Assembly (NCBI GenBank): GCA_022605955.1
Contig: JAKCOZ010000001.1
Location: 35,389,646 to 35,453,645, forward strand
Length of the DNA: 64,000 bases
Direction: 5' to 3'
Source of the DNA: Rallus limicola
Lineage: Eukaryota; Chordata; Aves; Gruiformes; Rallidae
The notes beneath the pieces were generated by a model that saw only the letters and a list, made by a program, of their open reading frames with translations, had not been told where the DNA came from and searched no databases. Shown here one piece after another: positions 12,351 through 22,627 of this stretch (positions are counted from its first letter, which is position 1; each line of letters opens with the position of its first letter). A program made the position numbers and the translations under genes.

Positions 12351-13866
12351 TTGGCTGGCCCTGAGCTCTGTCTTCCAGTTCAGCTTTCTACAATCATTAT
12401 CTTCTTTATGAAAAAACATTAAGCAAGATTGGGCTGTTGTAAAATTTGTTGTTCTGTTGCAGTACATTTTCAGTAAAGAGCCCTTAAAGAAAGAATTCCT
12501 GATCCAAAGTTTACAGTTACTTTAAAGAAAATAGAAGATGAGACAGGAGAGCAGTGCCAGAAAGCAGTGTAAAAAATGTGTGCATTACTGCTGCTTGTGC
12601 ATCTCCATACTTTGAACTCATTGGATGTCTAATTGGAACCTTAAGTTTGAATTACCTGACTTTGTCTTCATTTATTTAACCACCAGGTTTCTACTTTGTG
12701 ATCTTTATATTACTGATTTTTCTGCTACTCTAGCTATAGGGTAATGGTTTAGATTTAGGACTTAAGAATAATTAATGACATCTAACAGAGTGAGCCTCTG
12801 AGAGTTTCTGTGAGTCAGAGGATGCTGCCTGGGAATTAAATTTATGCCTGCACTCAGTTTATGCCTGCACCATAAAATACTCAAATTGTCATCTTGATTC
12901 CTCCCTTTTCTTTTCCCTCTCTGAAAGTCTGTATACCTTTGTATGATGTTTTTCTTTTCCCCTTAAACTGCTAAGGATTCCTACCTCAGTAATCCTCTAC
13001 TTGTAATTTTTCCTTTCTTCTCTTGCTTGGCTTTACTCTACAGATCCTCTCATTGTTCTTTCTTGGCTTGCAATTTGCTTAGCCACCAGAGCTAAGGTTT
13101 CACAACTGGTTGTGTCAGAGTCAGACCTTGAGTCTTTGGTCATGGGCAACTCTGGTTGTGGGGGTAGGCTTTCAGGAGTGGTTAGAGAGAAGTTGATTTT
13201 CAGTTACACCAGTATAGAATACCATTGCATTTACAGTAATTTACATTTTCCATATGTATCAGTGTGTTTATGTTCTCAACTCTATTGTTAAAGTTATTTA
13301 TGTACAGGCTGTTTTTCTGAACACATTAAAGATTTTATTACCATTTTCCAGGAGCATGTTTCTGGTCCATAAAACTTTCTCTACTAAAATATTGAAATGG
13401 GTTCATTTTTTGAGAAGGTCTGTTTTGTTTCAGTGCAGCATTTAGAGAAGAACATGCAGCTGAATCACTTCCACATTAAAAAGTACAGTCTTTTAGGTGT
13501 GGTACCCCAGCTAGATTTCCAGAGAACACTGCCTTTTTAAGAAGGATATCAGATGTGGAGACAATGAAGGAACTGGATGCAACATCAGAAGGTAATAATA
13601 TATCTGTTGTTATTGACTGAAAATCTATCCTAAAGGCCTATTTCTCTTCCTCTAGAATGTTCTGTTTTCTTATTGTTATTGTGAAGCTTTTCTATCGAAA
13701 TACAAAAGTACGTAGTGCTGTTATAGAACATAGAGCAGAGTTCCACTTAGTCCCTACACAAAGTGCAGGCTGGTTTTTTTGTCTATTTTATTGGTTTTGA
13801 GTTTTGTTTGATTTTGTGGAGTTTTTTTTAAATTGGCAATATGGAAAGAATGGACAGGTATGAAGT
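12351..13866. other. Intergenic DNA, nothing recognised
   Basis: No gene is recognised. A pyrimidine-rich patch lies at about 12,896-13,025. A 13-base sequence (TTTATGCCTGCAC) occurs twice, at 12,841 and 12,858, as a tiny tandem duplication. Confidence 0.5.
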
Positions 13867-14994
13867 TGTGGTGGATTGTCCCTGGCTGGAGGCCAGATGC
13901 CTCAGTCACTCTATCACTCCCCTTTTCAGCTGGACAGGGGAGAAAATACAGATTGAGAGGCTTAGGAGTCAAGATAAGGACAGGGAGAGATCATTCCACA
14001 ATTAGTGTCATGGGCAAAACAGACTCAGCACAGAATAAAGGAAAGAAAATTGAAATGAAACCATTTCAATTTATTACACTGCACTGCATAGCCAGTGACA
14101 CCAGAGTCAGATAATGAGAAGTGTGACCAGATCCCCCCCACCCCTCCCTTTTGAGCAGGCTTCATTCATAATTTCTCTCCCTTCTTCCCCCAGCAGGGTA
14201 GCACGGGACAGGGGGAACAGGGAATGGGGGTTTCTGTCAGTTCCTCACGAGTTGTTTTCCTTATTAGCAGGGGTGGGGGCGCATTCCTCACACCCGTCCT
14301 GTGCTGCACTGTGGGGTCCCACCCATGGGGAACAGTCTCCCACAAACTTTGTCAGGGTGAGTCCTTTCCCATGGAGTTTCAGCTCTTCACCAACAGCCCC
14401 AGTGTGGGTCATTTCTCTGGTATGCAGTCATAAATCACAGAATATCTCTCAAACTGCTCCAGCCTGGCCCCCCACGGAGTCAAATGTCCCCCCAGCAAAC
14501 CTGGCATGGGGCTTTCTCTCCACAGGCTGCAGGTCCTGCCAGGAGCTTGCTCCAATGCAGGTCACAGTGTCTTCCCTATGTCTTCACCCACTGCAGTGTG
14601 GGGTCTTTCCTTGAGCTGCAGGTGGGGTTTCTGCTCCCCATCCTCTTCCATGGGTTGTGGGTGGGGGCACCCGCTCTATAGGCTGCAGGGGAATCTCCAG
14701 TGCCTACAGCACCTCCTCACCCCCTCTTCTGATTTTGGTGTCTGCACAGTTTCTTTCTTACATCTTCTCACTCCATTCTCTGGTGGCAAAAAGCAGCTTC
14801 TTGCCTATTTTTCCCTCTCAAATATGATTCACAGAGGCACCATAATCATCACTGACTTGGTCAGCAGCAGGTCCGGCCTTGAGTCAACTGGAATTTACTC
14901 TGTTGGGCCTAGGGGAAGCTACTGGCTGCTTCTTGCAGAAGTCACCCCTGCAGCTCCCCTTCTCCACCAGAACCCAGACATGCAAAACCTCAAT
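13867..14994 (+). mobile_element. Solo LTR, avian ERV family, copy 1
   Basis: This LTR-like repeat of about 1.1 kb begins TGTGGTGGATTGTCCCTGGC and ends near AAAACCTCAAT. It shares its opening block (CTATCACTCCCCTTTTCAGCTGGACAGGGG region), its GGGCAAAACAGACTCA block and its closing block (CCAGAACCCAG region) with the copies at 15.8 kb and, inverted, 37.8-39.0 kb. The middle contains imperfect internal repeats built around a 'ggctgcaggt' motif. A 6-base direct repeat, TGAAGT, lies immediately outside both edges (13,861-13,866 and 14,995-15,000), as a retroviral integration duplication would. There is no gag, pol or env. The open frames of 65-166 codons on both strands reflect the GC-rich composition and are not genes. 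Confidence 0.82.
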
Positions 14995-15782
14995 TGAAGT
15001 GAAAGGCTTAGAGTGGCAGGGTTTGAAGACAGGTAGGGAGATTGCATTTGCTGATTTGTCTGTAAAATATAATACATGCAAAACTTTGCAAATAAAATAA
15101 CTGGAGGAAAAGTACCAAGTTATGACTTTTTAAGTCTAGACATAGATTTTTACTTTCTTGTTAGAAACATCTAAATTAATGTTTTTCAGTGATACTTGCC
15201 AGCGATACTGGGTTACTGACTAGAAGGGATAGAGGTTCTTACTAAGTTGAATTGCTGAGAAAGATCTTTTTTTTTTTTTTTCCTTGAAAGCATCAAATTG
15301 ATTAGAATGAATAAAAGCAGTTAAAGAATAGTAATGGTTTTTAGCTAGAGGCACAAAAAATATTTTGAAAGGCAGGGAAGATTCAAATCAGAGCTTTATA
15401 TAGAGTATATTTGCATGCGTAAGGTCAGGCAGTGAAAAAACACGGGGAAACATTTTGAAACTAATTTAAGTGCAAATGTAAACTCACTTCTGGTAGTGGC
15501 TCCACTGTAATTTGTGTTGTTTGTTTATCTAAGCACTAATGTGGAGGTAAGATGAGATTTTTATTTTCATGAGGCTAAAATAGCCTCACTAAAATTTGGT
15601 ATTCTGAAAGGAATAGCAGCGCTGGCATAGGCAGTTTTACACAGTTCCTTTCCTGATGTTTCCTCCACGTTTTACCATCATGAAATAGGAAAGAAAGTGG
15701 GCCATTCTAATGGGCCATTCTAATCCATGGCAGTCTTTTAAGACCACAAGACAGCTGTGTAGGTATTGGGGATAATTGCTGA
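14995..15782. other. Spacer between two LTR copies
   Basis: AT-rich DNA with no retroviral coding remnants, containing a T15 run near 15,268-15,282. A 13-base unit (TGGGCCATTCTAA) is tandemly duplicated at 15,698-15,723. Confidence 0.6.
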
Positions 15783-17040
15783 TGTGGTGGTTGAGCCCTG
15801 GCCAAAGGCCAGACGCCCACCAAAATCAGTCTATTACTCCCCTTCTTAGTTGGACAGGGGAGAAGTAATGTAATTGGGCAGCTCAAGAGGCAAACTTGTT
15901 AATGATGCGGGCAAAACAGACTCAACACAGAGTGCTGAAGAGAAAGTTATCTAATTTATTACACTAAAGAGAAAAACAGTGAAAAAGAACCAGAGTCAGG
16001 AGGGCAACCAACAATCTTGAAACAAATGCAAACCAGGCAAACAGTTTTCCCCCCAGCACTCCCTCCTTATCAGGCTTTAATTAGAAGTTTGCTCCCTTCT
16101 TCCCTCCCAGGTCGCAGCCCAGGAGGGGCAGGGACTGGGGAAAATGGGGGTCTCGGTAACACCGTCCCCCCACCACTCCATTCTAAAGCAGACTGCCCTT
16201 TCAGCCAAGATTTTGCTCCCTTCTTCCCCTCTCCTGCTCGCAGCACTGGACAGGGGGCCAGGGACTAGGACATGGGGGCTTCGGTCAGTCCCTTGCCAGA
16301 TGGTTTCCTTCTCGGCCGGGATGGGGGCATTCATTCCACACAACCTCCCCCTGCTGCACCGTAGGATCTCACCCACAAGAGCCAGTCCTCCACGAACTTT
16401 CTCCAAGGCAAATCTCTTCCCACCGGGCTTTATCTCTGCTCTGGCAGGCAGCAGTAAATCACAGTGTCTCTCAGTCCCAGTCCTCCACGGGGCTATGATG
16501 CCTCCTCCAGCAAGCCTGGTTCACTCATCTCTGTAGGTCGCTTGTGCTGGCAGGGGCTCATCCCAACGTAAGTCACGGCATCTTCTCTATGTCTCCCCCG
16601 GCTCCATCCAGCGTGGAGCCTCTCCACCGGGCAGGTCGGGTTTCTGCCTCTTCCATGGGTCCTTTCCTCCGGCTACTCCACGTGCTTCAGCTCGGGCTGC
16701 AGGGGCATCTCTTACCTGGGCGCCTCCTCCCCCAGCCCTCCCGGCCTGTTGTGTCTGTCAGCTGCTTACATTTATATGCAAATAGACATCCCAATGCCCT
16801 TAACGAGCCAAACTTTGCGATCTTCCTAGCACTCTGTGTTCTGGTGGAGCCTTTGTCTCCTATATGTGATTCTCAGAGGCGCTATAAGCAGGCCCTGGCT
16901 CTCTCTCTCAGTAGCCAACTACGCAAAACTGCGACATCTGAGAATCCAGGCAAGATTCAAGATAGTTGTGATGTACCTGTGTTGGCATTGATTCTCTGCT
17001 GTCTCACCACAGTAAAGGGAAGCGACCTTCAGAGCTGTTG
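15783..17040 (+). mobile_element. LTR of the same avian ERV family, copy 2 (diverged)
   Basis: This is a second plus-strand copy of the family seen at 13.9 kb. It starts TGTGGTGGTTGAGCCCTGGC and shares the ATTACTCCCC/TTGGACAGGGGAG block, the GGCAAAACAGACTCA block and a GC-rich middle. It also shares an AGAGGCGCTAT block at about 16,876, where copy 1 has a related AGAGGCACCAT. The 3' part is strongly diverged and its end (near 17,040) is approximate. The base before the start reads TGCTGA, and TGTTGA occurs near the proposed end, so a weak target duplication is possible. It has no retroviral genes, and its open frames (83-165 codons) are compositional. Confidence 0.75.
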
Positions 17041-18195
17041 ATCATACCATAGCACTCCCAGTGTCACTGTGCTTAGAGCTCGACTAGACTAAGAGTAAAA
17101 AATGAAATACAAATGAGATTTAACACAATGATCTGTTTCAAAAAAATTAGAATTTAGTGCAACACTGGGACAGACAAAATTATATCAAAAAATGTACAAC
17201 AGAAGCTTAAATTGAATTTAATTCCTAAACTGTGGTCCAGGTTCAAACATGTTCAAACATAAAATAACATGGCCATGTTTTCTTCAGAAGGCATGTTCTG
17301 TGAATCACCAAGACTGCTTTTGTTGCTTCATCACTAAGGAAAAAGCCCCATGCCAGTAGAGAGAAGATTTTAAAATTCATAAGCCAACCAAATGGTCCTT
17401 GTGTCTCAGTCAACAGTGAGAGATTTTGGTTGTCATCAACAACTGTGAGCTATGTGCTTTTTAAAAATACTTTTGACATCAGAAACTGGAAAGGGCTTCT
17501 TAGTTTTAAGTTTATTATTAATCTTCCATACCTGTTCCAGCCACGGTATACACTTGAAGGGAAGGAAACCAAACTAGGTGGCAACCTTTTAACACTAGTG
17601 AAAAAGTGGGCAGCTAATTAGAGTATCCTTTGTGTGAAATGTATCCTGCGAGTCTTCACTGTGTACTGTATTCCAATTTATTACACTTCGTATTTGCAAA
17701 ATAGATAAAAACCCATTCTCTGTTGTGTCTTCAACACATCTTTTTCAGCAGGGCTACTGCAGAGCACAGAAGCTACAAATAGTGTCTGGTTGTGGCAGTC
17801 CTTAACTTCACCAGTTATTAAGAGCAGAGATGCCTAACATGCAGCAGAGAAAATGAAACACCTTAGAAGTGACTTAAAAGAAACTGCAAAGATGAGTCAA
17901 GAAATGTAGAAAGGAGAAGAGAAATAAGGCTTGAATTCTAGTTCTCAAAGGTGCTTGCCTCCGTTTGGGATTCTTTAATTTCATTTTCCCCTCTGCTGAA
18001 GTAGTTTCATTTTAGTGTAGCTGAAAACACTGAAAGGGAGCTCTAAAGATGGCACTGGTTTAATTACAGCTTGCTGTATAATGCAAACAACATCCATTTT
18101 CTCTAGTTCAAAAAAACCCAAAACCAAACCCCCTTGTTATTTCTCCAGGGACAAGCACATTTAAGACTACATGCTGCTTCTCAGATCTTCACACT
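17041..18195. other. Intergenic DNA, nothing recognised
   Basis: AT-rich sequence without recognisable exons or repeats. Confidence 0.5.
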
Positions 18196-18940
18196 GAATC
18201 ATAGAAATATTGGTTGGAAAAGATCTTTGTAAGTGATCTAGTCCAGTGTCCCACTTGTAGCAAGACTGTTGCTGAATCTAAGTCATGTCAGCTGTGCATT
18301 TATCTAGCTGAGTCTGGAAAATCCCCAGAGATGGAATTTGCATGGCCTTTCTGGGTAACCTTTTTCAAGGTTCAGTAGCTTCCTGGTGAATAAGTTTTTC
18401 CTAATGCCCAGTACAAACTAAATCTTGGGGCCATTGCCTGAAAAGTTTGACACCATCATTTCTGTAACTCCATGCAGTTAGCTCTTGTAGGTGGCAGATA
18501 ATTCCTCTCAGCCTTCTTCTCCTCTTTCTCAAACTAAACAAGATGTTTTCCTTCATCCTTTGCCTTAAGAGCCCTCTCCTGTATTTTCTCCACTGATTTT
18601 CTGCTCAAACTAGATGCACAAAGCTAGAAACACTGTTCAAGTGTGCCTCAGCGATGCCAAGTAGAAAGAGGTATAGTCAGTTCCTGCAGTTTTCTGGTCT
18701 TAATCTTCCCAATCCGTGTGTTGTTTGTCTTATATAAGGGCATTCCCTTGGCTTATGTGCAACTTGAGATCCACCATGGTGACCCCAGAAGATTTCCAGC
18801 AGGGCGCTCTTCAGCCAGTTGGTTCCCAGTCTGTCGCGACACATCCAAGGTTTCTTCCTCAGCTGCTGAATTTTGCAGTTCTCACAGAACTTCATGAAGC
18901 TTCTGTTGGCTTGATGCCCAGCATCTCATCAAATTGAAAG
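18196..18940 (-). mobile_element. Old, diverged CR1 LINE fragment
   Basis: The plus strand begins TCATAGAAATATTGGTTGGA, a decayed CR1 3' end read in complement, and continues through diverged CR1 ORF2 sequence. At about 18,805-18,910 the complement of the segment just after the RT active site is recognisable. It includes a block similar to the CR1 'gcccatttctccagcc' side, read here as CAGAACTTCATGAAGCTTCT (the complement of LMKF-type codons). No frame stays open. This is clearly more diverged than the other CR1 copies in the window and belongs to an older insertion wave. Confidence 0.65.
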
Positions 18941-20634
18941 AGGTATTTTTCAGATCACAGTTTTTCATTCAATATCTGTAATACTAGAATTACTCTGGTG
19001 GGGTACTTGAAAAGTTTGAGGTACTTTAGTGACAAATAAATTTGCAGTAAGTGTTTCCAAGCAAAATCTTTGGCCAAAATCTGCCCCTTTGTTGTAATAA
19101 TTTTATTGCTGTTGAAGTTAGTTAGGTTTCATTTGCAGAAATTGTCTGATGTAGGAATGAACAAGACTTAGGCCTTAACTGTAGCTTTGTTTTTGCTAAT
19201 CTTTGAGCAACTAGGACTGAATTAGACCATGGTCTAATTTTATAGCAGATACAGTGTGGATCCTAAAAGAAATTTTGAAGAGAGCTGAATTCACTTTTGT
19301 GCACTCCCCTGCCTTTTCATTGGCAGGCTAATATGAGAAGCTGAAAAGTCCTTGACTGCTTGGCAGCAACGAAAACATCAGTGTGTTACCAACATTATTC
19401 TCATACTAAATCTAAAATACAGCACTGTAGCAGCTATTAGGAAGAAAATCAACTCTATCACAGCCGGAAGCAGGACAGTGTCCCACGGTGAGACCTGAAA
19501 GTGTTGATAGTGACAGAGGTTTGCACCCACGGTGAGACCTGAAAGTGTTGATAGTGACAGAGGTTTGCAGATCTCTGAAGGGGTTCTATATAACATCTAC
19601 ATTCTGACTGGCAAATTAAACCTCTGTTCATTTCATTCTGGTTCAACTGCTTGAGGAGGAGGTGAAGGGGAGAATAATATTAGCCTTACCCCTATTTTAG
19701 GAATGTACCAATGTTGACTGAATTGTGTCTTTGTTGCTATGGAATGCTGGTTGGGTAGTATGCCTGAGACTTTCCCTGTTGCTCTTCCACAGCATGGCGA
19801 CAACTTTGTAACAAAATCACAAACTCACAGAGGCAAAACCACAGCTGTTTAAGCCCATAAAATATGTGGTTTACAAGAAAAAGCATAATCAGTAGTATCA
19901 AGTATTTTGTCAATTATATTAGCAACAGAAAAATAGAAAAAGATGTCTATTTGACAAGCGACTGTTTTTTAAGATGTTCTATTTGCATAATGCTGCCTTT
20001 TCATACTATAGAAAGCAACAAGACATCATAAAAGAGATATATCCATTATTCATGAATTTAAATAATCTGACTTGCATATGGAAAATAAGACTGAACTAGA
20101 TTTTATATTGTTATAGAGTGGGTTTTTTTTTTTAATTACAGGCAATTATTGTTTGTTGTTTTTTAACTAATCCTGTTTCTTCGGAGCCTGATTCATTGTA
20201 TGATCCTGCAGTTAGTAAATTAAATATTTTCTTATTAACTTCAGCATAATTGACACCTTACATGACTCAGAGTGCTGAGAGTAAACAACTCAGGCAGAAT
20301 TATCCTGTCACATCTGTGGGGTTGATTAGATGTAAACATCAGTCATGACAATTTAGGTTTGCTCTAGTGCATGTGGCTTCCCCAGATGCCCCTGTACTAT
20401 AAGCATGGATGTTGACTGAGACTGCTTACCAGAAGTATGTTGGTTTCAAAACTAATTTGGGGAAAGTGTAACATTTTTCCATTGCTCCATCTTGTTTTTT
20501 TAGGCAAAAACTGTTCATCTCAGCACAGAATTTGTGACTAGGTATAATCGTCAGTGGAAGAGGCATAAAGCAGCCTGGTCCGTATCCGTTTACACAAATA
20601 ACATATGGAACAACTGAAATTTGGTTAGCTCAAA
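18941..20634. other. AT-rich intergenic DNA with one tandem duplication
   Basis: No gene is recognised. The only structure seen is the 44-bp tandem duplication listed separately. The sequence around 20,030-20,260 is very AT-rich and might be a conserved non-coding element, which cannot be judged without alignment. Confidence 0.5.
19482..19569. repeat. Perfect 44-bp tandem duplication
   Basis: Two identical head-to-tail copies of a 44-base unit beginning CCCACGGTGAGACCTGAAAG occupy 19,482-19,525 and 19,526-19,569. Perfect identity suggests a recent duplication. Confidence 0.9.
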
Positions 20635-20664
20635 ATCCTTGGATCTCTGTGTTTTTTCAGCTCT
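20635..20664. repeat. Left arm of a perfect 30-bp inverted repeat
   Basis: These 30 bases are the exact reverse complement of 22,467-22,496, and the match stops sharply on both sides. The arms bracket 1.8 kb that contains a CR1 piece in the opposite orientation to the CR1 lying just outside the right arm. Confidence 0.88.
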
Positions 20665-20681
20665 CATGATCTTCCTTTCTA

Positions 20682-20790
20682 GAGAGGGACTTTGGGCAAC
20701 CTCATCTAGTGAAGGGTGTCCTTGCCAGTAGCAGGGGAGTAGATGATCTGTGAGGTCCCTTCCAACCCAAACCATACTATGATTTTATGA
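20682..20790 (+). mobile_element. CR1 LINE 3' terminus, short fragment
   Basis: About 110 bases of CR1 3' UTR on the plus strand, ending GGTCCCTTCCAACCCAAACC and a decayed TATGATTTTATGA tail. It has the same tail type as the CR1 ending at 23,980 and directly abuts a minus-strand CR1 ORF2 piece. Confidence 0.85.
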
Positions 20791-21905
20791 GTGAGGCAGA
20801 AAAGTTGTTGAGTACCTCAGCTTTCTCCATAGCCCAGGTAACCAGATCTCCTATATCCTTCTGGAGGGGGAGCTTGTGTTTGATCTTGTCCAGGAGCTCC
20901 TTGTTCATCCATGCAGGCCTCCTGGTGTTTCTGCCTGACTTCCTCTTTGTTGGGATGCATCGCTCCTGAGCTTGGAGGAGGTGATCCTTGAATACTAACC
21001 TACTATCTTGGGTCCCTCTTCCCTCCAGGGCTTTGTCCCAGGGTACTCTACCAAGCAGGTCCCTGAGGAGACCAAAGTTGGATCTTCTGAAATCCAGTGT
21101 AGTAAGCTTGCTGTGTGACCTCCTCACTGCCCAAAGATCTTGAACTCTTCCATTTTATGTTCTCTACAGCCAGGGCTTCCTTTAAACCCCACATTCATCA
21201 CCAGGCCCTCCTTGTTGGTGTGAACAAGGTCCAGCATCACACTTCTCCTAATAAGATACTCTATCACTTGGAGAAGGAAGTTATCATCAACACTTTTCCA
21301 GGACCCTCCTGGATTGCTTATGCCCTACTGTGTTTTCTCCCCACAGATACCAGGGTAGTTGAAGTCCCCAGTTAGGACCAGGACTTGTGAACGTGAGGCT
21401 GCTCCTATCTGTCTATAGAGAGTCTCATCTGCTCTGTCTTCCTAGTCAGGTGGCCTATAGCTGACCCCCATGATAATGTCCCCTGACCCTGCCCAATAAG
21501 CTCTAGGTCAGCTCTTCATCTATCCCCAGCCAGAGCTCCATGCACTTCAGCTGGTCACTGACACAGAGGGCAACACCCCTTCCCCATCTCACCTGCCTGT
21601 CATAGCGGGTGTGCACACATCTCTAACTCCTCCTGTTTGTTCCTCATGCTATGTACATTTCTATAGAGATATTTCAGTTGGGTCCCCAGTGAAGCTGGAA
21701 GTTACTGGCTGGAGTGGCAGGAATTCCTTTTGTGTACTTTACCAGTGCTTCCCTGTCGATTCCTGCTACCTTAGGAGCTCCTGGCTCATCGCTGTAAGAC
21801 TTCGAATGTGCTGCAGTGTATCCAGCATGTCTCTGAGCAACAGGCTGAGGGCCCTCTATAGCACCCATCCCTCTAACCCTGGCATCATCTCATCCCACAG
21901 CTCAT
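20791..21905 (-). mobile_element. CR1 LINE ORF2 endonuclease region, minus strand
   Basis: This is a minus-strand CR1 fragment covering the less commonly retained 5' half of ORF2. Reading down from 21,905 there is a NKQEELE-type block (about 21,640). Next come the endonuclease region with a GVALCVSDQLKCMELWLGI block (about 21,530-21,590) and the NWG..N-type region (about 21,370). The linker follows, with TLDFRRSNFGLLRDLLGRVP and RRPAWMNKELLDKIKHK (about 20,870-21,110), and the fragment ends with the MEKAEVLNNFSASL block at 20,795. Stops and frame shifts disable the endonuclease part, and internal deletions are visible near 21,610 and 20,850. No other CR1 in the window retains this region. Confidence 0.88.
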
Positions 21906-22466
21906 ATTAATTATCATTATCATTTGCTCCCTTAACTATGCATTATTGAGTCTTGCATCAGTATCCCTCATTTTGCCTCAGATCAAAGTCAGAGAAGTCT
22001 TTATTGCTGTACAGAATCTTTCAACTAATAAAATAATTAAAAAAATGTTACTTACACCTATGAACTTTCACTATATGACATCCTCAGGCTACCACAGCTA
22101 CAGTAACACCATTACTAGATAACCCATTCTCTACAAAATACACTGCTATCTTCAAAGAATGTTAATTTGTAGACTCAGAAATACAGAGGGACCTTGGTCA
22201 ATTTGAAACTATGCTTTAGGAGTTGGAAGGAAAAGCTTGAATATCATGGGAGATGTTCTGACATCTCCCTGGGGTGTCTGTGGGAGGATGACAACAGAGC
22301 TTTAGAACTGACGCCACAGAGTCTCATCTGCATTTCAGAGCTGTACATCACAACTGCAGAGCTGTTACACTGAACAACAGAGTTGCTGCACTTCAGTTTT
22401 TCACTGGGAAGAGAGAAGAGTTTATGTTCAGGAAATGGGTATAAAGCCCAAATAAAGAGTACCCAG
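21906..22466. other. Spacer inside the inverted-repeat-bounded block
   Basis: AT-rich sequence with no recognised element, followed at 22,260-22,400 by a stretch with recurring GCAGAGCTG-like words. It lies between the minus-strand CR1 and the right inverted-repeat arm. Confidence 0.5.
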
Positions 22467-22496
22467 AGAGCTGAAAAAACACAGAGATCCAAGGAT
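22467..22496. repeat. Right arm of a perfect 30-bp inverted repeat
   Basis: Exact reverse complement of 20,635-20,664. It is followed after about 130 bases by the reverse transcriptase part of a plus-strand CR1. Confidence 0.88.
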
Positions 22497-22627
22497 CAAT
22501 CTTACCATGTGCCTAAGCATAGTTTCCATGAGGATCTGCGCCAGTGTTCAGGAGCAAGTGCTCTAGCCTCACTTCCCAAGCCTCAGAAAGCAAATGCAAG
22601 GACTGGGAGAATAAAAAAACACACACA

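Noticed and set aside
14114..14997. Overlapping plus-strand frames of 163-166 codons
   Set aside because: They fall inside LTR copy 1 in different overlapping frames, as expected for a stop-poor repeat and not for a gene.
13867..17040. Two same-orientation LTRs as the ends of one provirus
   Set aside because: The left copy has its own 6-base target duplication on both sides, the two copies are clearly diverged, and the 790 bases between show no gag, pol or primer-binding remnants. They are better read as separate insertions.
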